DNA from: Flavobacteria bacterium MS024-3C
GTDB taxonomy: Bacteria; Bacteroidota; Bacteroidia; Flavobacteriales; Flavobacteriaceae
Assembly: GCA_000173115.1 (NCBI GenBank)
Contig: ABVW01000001.1
Coordinates: 310,001 to 374,000, forward strand
Length of the DNA stretch: 64,000 bases
Reading direction: 5' to 3'
In this document: one piece after another, positions 1 to 8,477 of the stretch
Layout of the letters: each line of letters opens with the position of its first letter
Numbering within the stretch: position 1 is the stretch's first letter
Translations under genes and position numbers: made by a program
The notes under the pieces: model-generated
Databases searched by the model: none
What the model saw: only the letters and a program-made list of their open reading frames with translations
What the model was told of the DNA's origin: nothing

Positions 1-1147
1 TGGTGCCCGGTTCTCCCCAAATAACCGTTTCGGTCTCATAAGAAACCCTATTTCCAGAACGATCAAAACACTTCCCATTGCTCTCCATTATGCCCTGCTG
101 TAAGTAAGCAGAAAACCTACTTAAATATTGGGTGTAAGGAATAATGGCTTGTGTCTCGGCTTTGTGAAAATTGGCATACCAAATACTAATCAAAGAAAGA
201 ACCACAGGAATATTCTCCTTAAAAGGGCTGTGTTTAAAATGCTGGTCCATTTCAAAAGCGCCGTCTAACATAGCTTCAAAATGATCATACCCAACAGCCA
301 ATGCTATTGAAAGACCTACGGCACTCCAAAGAGAAAACCTTCCCCCTACCCAGTCCCACATGGTAAATACATGGGCGGGCACTATACCAAAGTCTGAAAT
401 TTTTTGCGTGTTGGTAGACACTGCTGCAAAATGCTTGGCCACATCTTCCTGAGAAGCTGTCTCCAAAAACCAATTTTTTATGGTAGTGGCATTTGAAAGG
501 GTCTCTTGTGTGGTAAAGGTTTTAGACACCACCACAAACAATGTAGTCTCTGGGTTTAGTTCCCTGATAACTTCTTGCACGTGATCTCCATCTACATTGC
601 TTACAAAATGAACTTTTAAATGATTTTTATAAAATTTTAAGGCTTCTACCACCATGGCAGGACCTAAATCAGATCCGCCAATCCCTATATTGACAACATC
701 TGTAAAGGCTTTACCAGTATAGCCTCTTTTTGTGCCGTTAATAATGTCATTTGAAAAAGCTTTCATTTGCGCTTTAACTTCACGGATTTGTGGAATAATG
801 TTTTCGCCATCAACGTTTATTGGTGTAGCATCTTTATCTCTAAGGGCTGTGTGAAGAACCGCCCTAGATTCCGTTTCATTAATAGCTGTTCCATTAAAAT
901 AATGCGCTATAGCCTCACTTAAACCCACTTCTTTAGACAGGTCAATAAGCAAATCCATGGTCTTTTTAGAAAGGGCATTTTTAGAATAATCTACATAGAA
1001 ATTATTCCATTGAATGCTAAAATCTTTGGCCCTATTGGATTCTGATTCAAACAGACTTTTAATGTCTGAAGTGTTGTCTTGATTAAAATGGTCTTGTAAT
1101 GCAGTCCAAGCCTTTGTCTGAGCTGGATTAATTCTGGATAATGACAT
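1..1147 (-). CDS. pgi: glucose-6-phosphate isomerase, 3' end cut by the window edge
   Basis: Interconverts glucose 6-phosphate and fructose 6-phosphate in the cytoplasm (glycolysis/gluconeogenesis). My own minus-strand reading from the ATG at 1147 starts MSLSRINPAQTKAW and stays open to the window edge, giving about 382 residues of a family that is usually about 545. The isomerase core is clear: a glycine-rich NIGIGGSDLGPAMV segment and the sugar-phosphate-binding VVSKTFTTQET segment. The C-terminal third with the catalytic Lys/His region lies outside the window. The M23 peptidase gene ends 6 bp... upstream in the same orientation is 1154-2416, so the two are probably co-transcribed. Identification is firm; only the 3' end is missing. 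Confidence 0.96.
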   Translation of the reverse strand, partial: MSLSRINPAQTKAWTALQDHFNQDNTSDIKSLFESESNRAKDFSIQWNNFYVDYSKNALSKKTMDLLIDLSKEVGLSEAIAHYFNGTAINETESRAVLHTALRDKDATPINVDGENIIPQIREVKAQMKAFSNDIINGTKRGYTGKAFTDVVNIGIGGSDLGPAMVVEALKFYKNHLKVHFVSNVDGDHVQEVIRELNPETTLFVVVSKTFTTQETLSNATTIKNWFLETASQEDVAKHFAAVSTNTQKISDFGIVPAHVFTMWDWVGGRFSLWSAVGLSIALAVGYDHFEAMLDGAFEMDQHFKHSPFKENIPVVLSLISIWYANFHKAETQAIIPYTQYLSRFSAYLQQGIMESNGKCFDRSGNRVSYETETVIWGEPGT

Positions 1148-1153
1148 AAGTGT

Positions 1154-2416
1154 TTAATTGGTCGCTATAGCGTCTAAAGATTGACTGCTAAAATTTATAT
1201 TATCTATTTGCTCTTTTTTGGGAGCAATCTCTACTAAGTAAGTGTTTAAAATACTTTTTGGCAATGGTTCTGCAGCAGGAAGCTTTTCCCTTAAAGGATC
1301 TACTTGTCTGCCATTTTTCCAAAACCTATAGCACACATGGGGTCCTGAGGTATTTCCTGTCATTCCAACCCATCCAATGACGTCTCCTTGTTTTACATAG
1401 TCTCCCTTCTTTACTTTCTGGGATTTCATGTGTAAGTATTGGGTACTGTATACATTGTTGTGCTTAATCTTCACGTATTTACCATTGCCTCCCCTTCTGG
1501 TAGACTCTACTACCCTTCCATTAGCGGTAGCCAATATCTCTGTGCCTACTGCTGCTTTATAGTCTGTCCCTTTATGAGGGCGCACCTTATTACCGTAAAA
1601 AGCAATTTTCCTTTTTAGATTGTATCTAGAACTAATTTTAGCAAAATTAACTGGGGCTCTTAAAAAAGCCCTCCTGAGGTTATTGCCATTTTCGTCAAAG
1701 TACTCTACTATTTTATTCACCGTATCCGGCATGTGCCTAAAAGCGTAAAAGGGTTTCCCATTATGTTCAAAATAAGCAGATTCTATAGGTCCTGCACCAG
1801 CGTAAATAGTGTCGTTTATAAACTTTTCTTTATAAACAACCTTAAACTTATCTCCTTTTTGAAGGCTAAAAAAATCAATGGTCCAAGCGTAAATAACAGA
1901 TAGATTATTGGTTACTTCATAGTCAATTCCTTGATCTAAGATGGCCTCGGACAAAGATGATGTAATTACGCCTGAGGCTTCTCTTGTGACATACTTAACG
2001 GGTTTTTCTTCTTTGTACACATTCACGCCATTGGTGAAATCAATCACCGCATAACGAATGGCGTCTTGCTCATAGATGAAATATTGCGTAGACTGTAGAC
2101 TGTCCTTTGACTTAAGTAAGGTGTAGGGCCTTCCAATACCCAATCTTCTCACATCAAAAACCTCCCTGTATTCTTTAGAAATACCATATATCTTAGAATA
2201 ACCAATATTATTCCTGAGCATAATTTGCCCAAAAGTTTCATTCTTTTTTATGGTGTCTCTGACCACTTCAAATTGATTGAAGTTAATACCGTAAAATATA
2301 CTGTCTTTAGGAGCGGATTCTTTAAGCGCTTTTTCAACAGTATCCGTCTTGCAACTCACTAGTAAAGAGAATAACAATAAAGCACTTAACACAACAGGTT
2401 TGTAAATTAATCTCAT
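1154..2416 (-). CDS. M23-family peptidoglycan metallopeptidase, lipoprotein
   Basis: Predicted murein endopeptidase or its regulator, anchored in the envelope. The N-terminus is a lipoprotein signal (hydrophobic run, then LLVSC with the lipidated Cys at about residue 22). The C-terminal M23 (LytM) domain covers roughly residues 265-375, with HKGTD giving zinc ligands H281 and D285, and YLHM giving H329. The usual last motif HxH is GPHVC here: H360 is kept but the second histidine, normally a zinc ligand, is Cys362. I believe this variant occurs in other flavobacterial homologues, so it may be a family trait and not decay. A TAnnTTTG box ends 4 nt before the ATG, and pgi follows 6 bp downstream. 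Confidence 0.9.
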   Translation of the reverse strand: MRLIYKPVVLSALLLFSLLVSCKTDTVEKALKESAPKDSIFYGINFNQFEVVRDTIKKNETFGQIMLRNNIGYSKIYGISKEYREVFDVRRLGIGRPYTLLKSKDSLQSTQYFIYEQDAIRYAVIDFTNGVNVYKEEKPVKYVTREASGVITSSLSEAILDQGIDYEVTNNLSVIYAWTIDFFSLQKGDKFKVVYKEKFINDTIYAGAGPIESAYFEHNGKPFYAFRHMPDTVNKIVEYFDENGNNLRRAFLRAPVNFAKISSRYNLKRKIAFYGNKVRPHKGTDYKAAVGTEILATANGRVVESTRRGGNGKYVKIKHNNVYSTQYLHMKSQKVKKGDYVKQGDVIGWVGMTGNTSGPHVCYRFWKNGRQVDPLREKLPAAEPLPKSILNTYLVEIAPKKEQIDNINFSSQSLDAIATN

Positions 2417-2420
2417 GCGG

Positions 2421-2428
2421 CAAATATA
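2421..2428 (-). promoter_or_regulatory. Bacteroidota -7 box for the M23 gene
   Basis: On the minus strand this reads TATATTTG, a perfect match to the TAnnTTTG consensus. Only four bases separate it from the ATG at 2416, so transcription would start at or within a base or two of the start codon: a candidate leaderless mRNA. It overlaps the end of the upstream DUF3108 reading frame region, so the M23 gene could be expressed both alone and by read-through. No TTG was seen at a good -33 distance. Confidence 0.45.
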
Positions 2429-3211
2429 CTAGTCCATTTTTATTTTAAATTGGTTTTTTAAACCATTGTACGCTTCTAAATCTGCTTTGATAGAACCCAC
2501 AGCTAAATCTGCTTCTATTCTTATTGGGATTTTGTTTAAATCATTCGAAATCCAAAGACTAATACTTTCTTGGGCTTTAAATACCCTGCCGGACTGCACA
2601 TAAGGCCTAAACTTTAAACAAGATACTTTTCCGAATTTAGTTTTGAGTGCTTCTGTTCCTAAATATTCCAGCTTAAAAGGGAAAACACCGTCGTCATCAT
2701 AGAGCATACTAATCAAGGTAAAATCTCCTACTTTTAATTTGGCTGGATTAATTTCATTGCGCAAAAAATAAAAGGCAGAAATAATATCCTGAATGCCCTT
2801 TTGGGTGTCGAATTCAAAATCTTTTCCGTTTTTAACATCTTGCATATAAGCTTTGTCATTTTCATGATCAAAGTCCACTTCCAAATGCATGGTAGTACCA
2901 CCTTCTCTCACCTTTCTAATAAACCTTATGGGTTCATTTTCTTTGGGTGTAAAAAAGCTTTCGTAAGTATCGTCTACTTTAAAAAATATACTGGCCCACC
3001 CCGTAGTCTTTCCTTTGGCCACAACGTGAAATAAAGGCTTTTTCTCCAAAGATGCTTTGGTCAAATGCAAGGTAGCGTAACTGGCATTTAAAAATCCATA
3101 ATGAAGTCTAAACTTCAACCACTCCCCGTCTTTATAAGCAACAGAAGAATCTTGGGCAGTTAGGCTCCCGTAAAAACCCAAAAATAGACACAGAAGAATG
3201 ATTTTTTTCAT
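2429..3211 (-). CDS. DUF3108 domain-containing exported protein
   Basis: About 260 residues with a clean signal peptide (MKKIILLCLFLGFYGSLTAQ, cleavage after AQ), followed by a beta-rich domain typical of DUF3108: short alternating strands, motifs like FHVVAKGKTTGWASIFFKVDD and ESFFTPKENEPIRFIRKVREG. Function of the family is unknown; it is a periplasmic or outer-envelope protein in Bacteroidota and Proteobacteria. An in-frame ATG 18 codons upstream exists, but the start at 3211 is the one that puts the signal peptide at the N-terminus. It sits 12 bp upstream of the M23 peptidase gene in the same direction, so a role in cell-envelope upkeep is a reasonable inference and nothing more. Confidence 0.85.
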   Translation of the reverse strand: MKKIILLCLFLGFYGSLTAQDSSVAYKDGEWLKFRLHYGFLNASYATLHLTKASLEKKPLFHVVAKGKTTGWASIFFKVDDTYESFFTPKENEPIRFIRKVREGGTTMHLEVDFDHENDKAYMQDVKNGKDFEFDTQKGIQDIISAFYFLRNEINPAKLKVGDFTLISMLYDDDGVFPFKLEYLGTEALKTKFGKVSCLKFRPYVQSGRVFKAQESISLWISNDLNKIPIRIEADLAVGSIKADLEAYNGLKNQFKIKMD

Positions 3212-3351
3212 AACCAGATTTAGGGTAAAAATAGAAAAAAGGAATGGCTTTAAATTCTCCTTCACAGATATTTAACCATATTTTGCATTTTAATTAAGCT
3301 CCTGTGATACAAACATTGTATTTATCCAGGTCCTTACGGTCAGTAGCAAAC

Positions 3352-3455
3352 AAAAAAAAAGCCCAGTTTTACAACTAGGCTTTTCTTAAATAACCAACCA
3401 AACTTTAAATGATGAAAAACCAATACTTAAAGTTCTAAAGGGAACCACCCCTTTA
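3352..3455 (-). ncRNA. candidate structured small RNA (or leader attenuator) of about 105 nt
   Basis: Read on the minus strand there is a complete promoter (3461-3490), then three consecutive hairpins. Hairpin 1: 3436-3442 with 3449-3455 (TAAAGGG/CCCTTTA, 6-nt loop). Hairpin 2: AACTTTAA at 3401-3408 with TTAAAGTT at 3427-3434, an exact 8-bp stem with an 18-nt loop. Hairpin 3: 3360-3368 with 3373-3381, 8 of 9 pairs, followed on the minus strand by nine Ts (3352-3360), an intrinsic terminator. The segment between hairpins 2 and 3 is nearly C-free (GTTTGGTTGGTTA). There is no credible reading frame. It could be a free sRNA or an attenuator of the DUF3108 gene that starts 140 bp downstream. Confidence 0.55.
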
Positions 3456-3460
3456 TACTT

Positions 3461-3490
3461 CAAAGGTAATACAAACATAGACCGCTACAA
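3461..3490 (-). promoter_or_regulatory. complete Bacteroidota promoter driving the 3352-3455 RNA
   Basis: On the minus strand TTG (3490-3488) is followed after exactly 19 nt by TACCTTTG (3468-3461), a full match to the TTG-N(17-23)-TAnnTTTG consensus. A second box, TATGTTTG, lies 11 bp upstream (3479-3472) but lacks a matching TTG. Predicted start of transcription is near 3455. The rest of this gap, 3491-3619, is plain AT-rich DNA downstream of the patatin gene and I see nothing in it. Confidence 0.5.
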
Positions 3491-3619
3491 ATTTTTTAAA
3501 CCACTTTAACTAAGGTCTTAACAGTAATTTATCTATTGGGCGCATTTTTTAGTAATTCCTTAAGAATAATCACTATTTGAAACTATTTAAATAATAGGAA
3601 ATATCTGAAATTAAGAGCG

Positions 3620-5965
3620 TTAAAACGGAAAACCTAGGGTAAAAAACACCGCCCCTGGACCGTTTAATGGCGATTTAGTATACATGAGTTGTGCCGGACC
3701 TAAAATAGACTCAAAGCCATAGCCTAATCCATAGCCAAAATAAGAAGGGGCTCTTTTAAATGATCCAGGCCTTAAAATGTCATCTGTAACTTTAGCAATG
3801 TTTGCTGCTACAATCAAATGATTCTTAGGGGCTATTTCAAAATCTAATGAAGCCTTCATCTTTAAAAAACTATCCCCTGGAATGGCAATAAAATCATAGC
3901 CTAAAAAAGGAATGAAATTATTAGTTTGAGTAGCACCCATGCCTCCAAGGGCAAAATCAAGGGATTTAGTTCCCGAACTTCCGGACTTAATCCCCACCTC
4001 TGGAGCCAAAACAAAAGACCAGTTTTTAGCGAAATTTACGGCTGCGATTGCCTTTGATCTAAAAATAGAAAAAGGATTAAATGTCCCGTTATAATTGCTA
4101 GACAAAAAATAAGTATGAAAATCTACTTCCAAGTATAAACCTTTAGAGGGAAAGAAAAGATCATCTAAAGTGTCGAACTTCAATTGTCCATAACCACTCG
4201 CATAATGGCTTTTTTCTAAAGTGAGCACTGAACTATTATTGCTTTGTGTATTTTCTTGTAAAAATGTATCGCTACTGAATTTAATCCACTTATGCTCTAG
4301 TCCCAAAGAAATGGAGAAAGCGTTTTTATACACGGTCTGGAGATACATTTGATTAGTAAAGTCTGTAAAGTCCATATTCACTGTATTTAAATTAGGATCA
4401 TCTGGTACCCTAAAATTATTTTCTAATACGGTATAAGGGATGTCAAAATTAAAATCGTTCAACTTACTTCTCAATCCAAAACTCCAGTTAAACCCTTTGT
4501 CTACGTAGTAATCTATTTGGTACCTTAGGTAGTCTCCAAAAATAAAATCCAAGGAGAGTACGTCGTCTTTTCTCAATAAATTCTTTTGAGTAATATTTAT
4601 CAAAGCAGCGCTTTTATACAACTTATCATAATGGGCCCCAAACCTAATATTGGTCTTGTTGTCACTTTCTTTCAAGTTTAAAATTAAACCCAATCCAGTG
4701 GCCTTTTCAATTAATTTATACCGAATGGTATTAAAATTATTTGTTGCTGCTAAATTATTAATGCCACGCTTTAAATCTTCGAATAAAATTTGGTCACCTT
4801 CCTTAAATCGCAGTTTCCCTTTCACATAATCATCCGAATAATTAACTATCCCATTCACCTCTATATAGTTAATTTTCAGGGTATCTGCCCTACTATCTCT
4901 CCGTTGAAAGGTTTTATCTAAAGGTGTTTTTTTTAATTGGTTTTTAGATAATTCCAGCAATGCGTTCTCTTGAAGCAAAGCTGCTCTGGCTCCTTCTGCT
5001 ACAATTGCCGCTCCCTTGTCAAAATCTATGATAGAATAAGGGGCCATATTTGGTCTAATGTATAGGTCTGTTTTATTAGACTTACTTTTCATTGCTTCTA
5101 CCGTCCTGAAATTGTTAATCTGTAACAAAATATCCGTAGCAGATCCCAAAGACCCTCTTTTGGAAAGATCCTGCTGAACGTCTACACCAACAATGAAATT
5201 TGCCCCTAAGGACTTTAGTTCTTCTATGGGATAATTATTTAACACGCCCCCATCTATGAGTAGCTTACCCTCCAATTCCATTGGTTCAAAGAGGGAAGGA
5301 AAGGTGCCAGAAGCCATAATAGCCTCAGGAAGGTAACCATTATCTAAGCGAATGGCAACACCGTTCTCTATGTCTGTTGCTATACAAAAAAAGGGAATGG
5401 GCAATTGGTTAAAATCTCTCACGTCTTTTACATGAAATAATAGGGATACCAATTCATTATATACCTTCTGTCCTCCAGAAATAGCTTGTGGAAAAGAAAT
5501 TTTATACCCGTCAAAAGGCAAACTAATGGCATAGCGCTCTGCGTCTTCCTTTTCATAAAAAGTCTTACTTTCCCTTGAAAAGTCGTCTTGAATAAGGCTG
5601 TTAAAATTAATTTGTCTAAAAATAGAATCCAGCTCTTCTGCCCTATATCCAGAGGCGTATAAGGCGCCTACTATAGCCCCCATACTCGTTCCTGCTATAT
5701 AGTCTATTTGAACACCGGAGGCCTCAATCACTTTAAGCGCGCCTATGTGTGCCAATCCCTTCGCACCTCCACCACTTAAGACCAAACCTACTTTTAAAGG
5801 CTTATCCCTTGATTGTAAGGCGGTTGAATCCCTTGTCGCGAATGCTTTCGAAATCTCATTGATTGATGCTGTTTGAGCTCGAAGGTTGAATACACTAGCT
5901 ATTAATAGGGTGAAAAAGAAAAAACGCAGGAATAAAAAATAAGGATATTTAATGAAAATGCTCAT
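3620..5965 (-). CDS. patatin-like phospholipase fused to POTRA and outer-membrane beta-barrel
   Basis: A 781-residue type V-like secreted or surface lipase of the PlpD/patatin-BamA class. In order: signal peptide (to about residue 31, ending RAQ); patatin domain (about 55-330) with oxyanion loop GGGAKG (66-70 region), nucleophile Ser94 in GTSMG and catalytic Asp238 in DGG; a POTRA-like segment (about 365-445); and a 16-strand-type barrel ending in phenylalanine (LGFPF), as expected for Bam-dependent insertion. Catalytic dyad is intact. The start overlaps the end of uvrC by 17 bp, so it is translationally linked to uvrC despite unrelated function. Likely role: hydrolysis of phospholipid at the outer membrane or outside the cell. 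Confidence 0.92.
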   Translation of the reverse strand: MSIFIKYPYFLFLRFFFFTLLIASVFNLRAQTASINEISKAFATRDSTALQSRDKPLKVGLVLSGGGAKGLAHIGALKVIEASGVQIDYIAGTSMGAIVGALYASGYRAEELDSIFRQINFNSLIQDDFSRESKTFYEKEDAERYAISLPFDGYKISFPQAISGGQKVYNELVSLLFHVKDVRDFNQLPIPFFCIATDIENGVAIRLDNGYLPEAIMASGTFPSLFEPMELEGKLLIDGGVLNNYPIEELKSLGANFIVGVDVQQDLSKRGSLGSATDILLQINNFRTVEAMKSKSNKTDLYIRPNMAPYSIIDFDKGAAIVAEGARAALLQENALLELSKNQLKKTPLDKTFQRRDSRADTLKINYIEVNGIVNYSDDYVKGKLRFKEGDQILFEDLKRGINNLAATNNFNTIRYKLIEKATGLGLILNLKESDNKTNIRFGAHYDKLYKSAALINITQKNLLRKDDVLSLDFIFGDYLRYQIDYYVDKGFNWSFGLRSKLNDFNFDIPYTVLENNFRVPDDPNLNTVNMDFTDFTNQMYLQTVYKNAFSISLGLEHKWIKFSSDTFLQENTQSNNSSVLTLEKSHYASGYGQLKFDTLDDLFFPSKGLYLEVDFHTYFLSSNYNGTFNPFSIFRSKAIAAVNFAKNWSFVLAPEVGIKSGSSGTKSLDFALGGMGATQTNNFIPFLGYDFIAIPGDSFLKMKASLDFEIAPKNHLIVAANIAKVTDDILRPGSFKRAPSYFGYGLGYGFESILGPAQLMYTKSPLNGPGAVFFTLGFPF

Positions 5966-7736
5966 ACAATATGCTGGCTTTTGCTGGACCTACTTGAGTA
6001 ATTAAAGCATCTAAGTTAGCTTCTTTTATCTTAGCGACTGTTTTAAAATGCCTTAATAATTGTGTCGCTGTTTTTTCTCCTATTCCCTTAATTCCGTCCA
6101 ATTCTGAAACTATAGCACCTTTACTTCTCAAATTTCTATGAAAAGTAATCCCAAATCTGTGGGCTTCATTTCTCAATTGTTGGATTACTTTTAGAGACTC
6201 GGATTTCTTATCTAAATACAAGGGAATAGGATCTTCAGGGAAATAAATTTCCTCCAAACGCTTTGCAATACCCACTATAGCAATTTTCCCTCTTAAGCCT
6301 AATTGATCAAGGGCTTTTAAAGCAGCAGATAATTGCCCTTTACCTCCATCAATTACAATAAGTTGTGGTAATGAACTGCCTTCTTCTTTGAGCCTTTTAT
6401 AGCGCCTGTATACAACTTCTTCCATAGAGGCAAAATCATCAGGTCCCTCTACGGTCTTAATGTGAAAATGTCGGTACATTTTTTTATTGGGCTTGGCATT
6501 GGTAAACACCACACAAGCAGCCACCGGATTAGACCCTTGAATATTAGAGTTGTCAAAGCATTCAATATGCACTGGAAGCGAAGAAAGCCTTAAATCTTGT
6601 TTAATTTGAGCCAAAATACGCTTAGAATGACGTTCAGGATCTACAATACGCATTTGACTCAATTTATCCTGTCTATAAAAACGGGCATTGCGCTCAGACA
6701 ACGCTAACAATTTTTGTTTGTCTCCCAAAACAGGTATAGTAGCCTTTATTCCTTCTGGCATTAATACTTTAAAAGGGATGATCACCTCTTTAGAAATAGA
6801 TTTAAAACGCTCCCTTAAGGACACAATAGCCAATTCTAAAATTTGTGCATCTGTCTCCTCCAGCTGCTTTTTAATTTCCAGGGTGTGAGATCGAATAATG
6901 GCGCCGTGAGAAAGTTCAAGAAAATTCACATAGGCATGGGTTTGGTCTGAAATAACAGTAAACACATCTACATTGTTTATTTTAGGATTTACTATTGTGG
7001 ACTTAGATTGGTAACCAGCCAATACGGCCAGCTTTTCTTTTACTTTGTGGGCCATTTCAAAAGCTTCCTCAGCGGCGTAACGATCCATTTCTATTTTAAA
7101 ATGCTTCATTGCTGCAGCTAAATTGCCCTTTAATATATGTCTAATGGCTTCTATATCTTTAGCATATGAGGCCTCTGATTGTAAATTCTCACAAGGTGCA
7201 TGGCAATTCCCTAAATGATACTCCAAACAACTTTTATACCTGCCTTCTTGAATTTTTTCAAAAGAGAGGTCATAATTGCAGGTTCTCAAAGGATAAAGCC
7301 CTTTAATGAGCTCCAGCAAAACCTTCACCATTCTCTTATTGGTATAAGGCCCAAAATATTCTGAACCATCTTTAATTAACTGACGGGTTAAAAAGACCCT
7401 TGGAAACCGTTCTTTTTTAATACAAATCCAAGGAAAGGTCTTGTCATCTTTTAATAATATATTATACCTTGGCTGGTATTTTTTAATCAGGTTGTTTTCT
7501 AATAAAAGTGCGTCTGACTCTGTGGGAACCACTATATGCTTGATCAGCACAATTTTCTTGACCAATAAGCGTGTTTTGGCTATCTCGTGTTTTAAAGTAA
7601 AATAAGAGCTGACCCTTTTTTTAAGGTTTTTGGCTTTTCCTATATATAAAATCTTATCTGAGCTATCATAAAACTGGTACACTCCCGGAGTTTCCGGAAG
7701 TACACTGAGTTGTATAGAAATGCTATTGGCCGCCAT
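5949..7736 (-). CDS. uvrC: excinuclease ABC subunit C
   Basis: Makes both incisions in nucleotide excision repair after UvrA/UvrB load on the lesion. 595 residues, the normal length. Domains in order: GIY-YIG nuclease with GVY (18-20), YIG (31-33), Arg41 and catalytic Glu80; a Cys cluster near 155-180 (CNYDLS, CLEYHLGNCHAPC); UVR motif binding UvrB (about 207-242); RNase H-like endonuclease with Asp in ECFDNSN near 398; and a C-terminal helix-hairpin-helix pair (LDGIKGIGEKTATQLL). All key residues are present. A TAnnTTTG box lies 10 nt upstream of the ATG. The patatin gene overlaps its 3' end. Confidence 0.97.
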   Translation of the reverse strand: MAANSISIQLSVLPETPGVYQFYDSSDKILYIGKAKNLKKRVSSYFTLKHEIAKTRLLVKKIVLIKHIVVPTESDALLLENNLIKKYQPRYNILLKDDKTFPWICIKKERFPRVFLTRQLIKDGSEYFGPYTNKRMVKVLLELIKGLYPLRTCNYDLSFEKIQEGRYKSCLEYHLGNCHAPCENLQSEASYAKDIEAIRHILKGNLAAAMKHFKIEMDRYAAEEAFEMAHKVKEKLAVLAGYQSKSTIVNPKINNVDVFTVISDQTHAYVNFLELSHGAIIRSHTLEIKKQLEETDAQILELAIVSLRERFKSISKEVIIPFKVLMPEGIKATIPVLGDKQKLLALSERNARFYRQDKLSQMRIVDPERHSKRILAQIKQDLRLSSLPVHIECFDNSNIQGSNPVAACVVFTNAKPNKKMYRHFHIKTVEGPDDFASMEEVVYRRYKRLKEEGSSLPQLIVIDGGKGQLSAALKALDQLGLRGKIAIVGIAKRLEEIYFPEDPIPLYLDKKSESLKVIQQLRNEAHRFGITFHRNLRSKGAIVSELDGIKGIGEKTATQLLRHFKTVAKIKEANLDALITQVGPAKASILYEHFH

Positions 7737-7746
7737 AGGTGATTTA

Positions 7747-7754
7747 CAAAGGTA
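7747..7754 (-). promoter_or_regulatory. -7 box for uvrC
   Basis: Minus strand reads TACCTTTG, a perfect TAnnTTTG. It lies 10 nt before the uvrC ATG (7736), predicting a very short leader of about five bases. The plus-strand cyclo-ligase gene starts at 7819, so 7737-7818 is a divergent promoter region. Confidence 0.45.
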
Positions 7755-7818
7755 TAGTAGAAATTATTATTGGGCCTTTATTTTATCTGTATTTTTATAA
7801 GCTTAAAATGCCCAATTT

Positions 7819-8382
7819 ATGAATAAAATAGCCCTTAGAAGTGCTTACCTTGAAAAAAGAAAAAAGCTCCAAACAGAAGAAATTGCTACATTAAGTGCCG
7901 CTATAGGGAATCAATTATTAAACTGTCCTATATGGGATGCCTCCTATTACAGCCTATTCCTGAGTATTGTTTCCAAAAAAGAAATAGATACCGAATTCAT
8001 CCTCACATTACTGCATGGAAGAGATAAAGAAGTCTGTTTGCCAAGAATACAAAACGATACTGAAATAGTGCATATACTACTGACAGACAATACCAAAATA
8101 AAAACAAACCATTGGGGGATTCCAGAGCCTCAAAATGGATTGACTGTTCCCCCTTCAGAAATAGAAGTAGTCTTTATTCCTTTATTGGCATATGATAAAA
8201 AAGGGCACAGAGTCGGATACGGAAAAGGATTCTACGATCGTTTTTTATCTAAATGCAAACCAAATACCCTAAAAATAGGCTTATCCCTATTTGAACCTGA
8301 AGAAAAAATTGAGGGCTTAGACGCCACAGATATTCCATTAGATTACTGTGTAACACCAGTTAAGGTATACGAATTTAAATAA
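7819..8382 (+). CDS. 5-formyltetrahydrofolate cyclo-ligase
   Basis: ATP-dependent conversion of 5-formyl-THF to 5,10-methenyl-THF, which returns a storage/inhibitory folate to the one-carbon pool. 187 residues, normal for the family. The diagnostic loop GYGKGFYDRFL near residue 135 binds phosphate and folate; the N-terminus (NKIALRSAYLEKRKKL) matches the conserved Arg/Lys-rich first helix. It is a single gene, divergent from uvrC and convergent with lspA. The 95-bp tail to lspA contains only a weak hairpin without a T tract. Confidence 0.94.
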   Translation: MNKIALRSAYLEKRKKLQTEEIATLSAAIGNQLLNCPIWDASYYSLFLSIVSKKEIDTEFILTLLHGRDKEVCLPRIQNDTEIVHILLTDNTKIKTNHWGIPEPQNGLTVPPSEIEVVFIPLLAYDKKGHRVGYGKGFYDRFLSKCKPNTLKIGLSLFEPEEKIEGLDATDIPLDYCVTPVKVYEFK

Positions 8383-8477
8383 ACAATTCTGAGTCTTATG
8401 ATACAGCTCAGATCTAATTCTGACAAATGATGCAGAAAAGAAGACAAATTTAGCGACTTTGAAAATTCGCAAAACAC

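Noticed and set aside
8388-8412. Terminator after the cyclo-ligase gene
   Set aside because: TCTGAG/CTCAGA give only six pairs with a 13-nt loop and no T tract follows.
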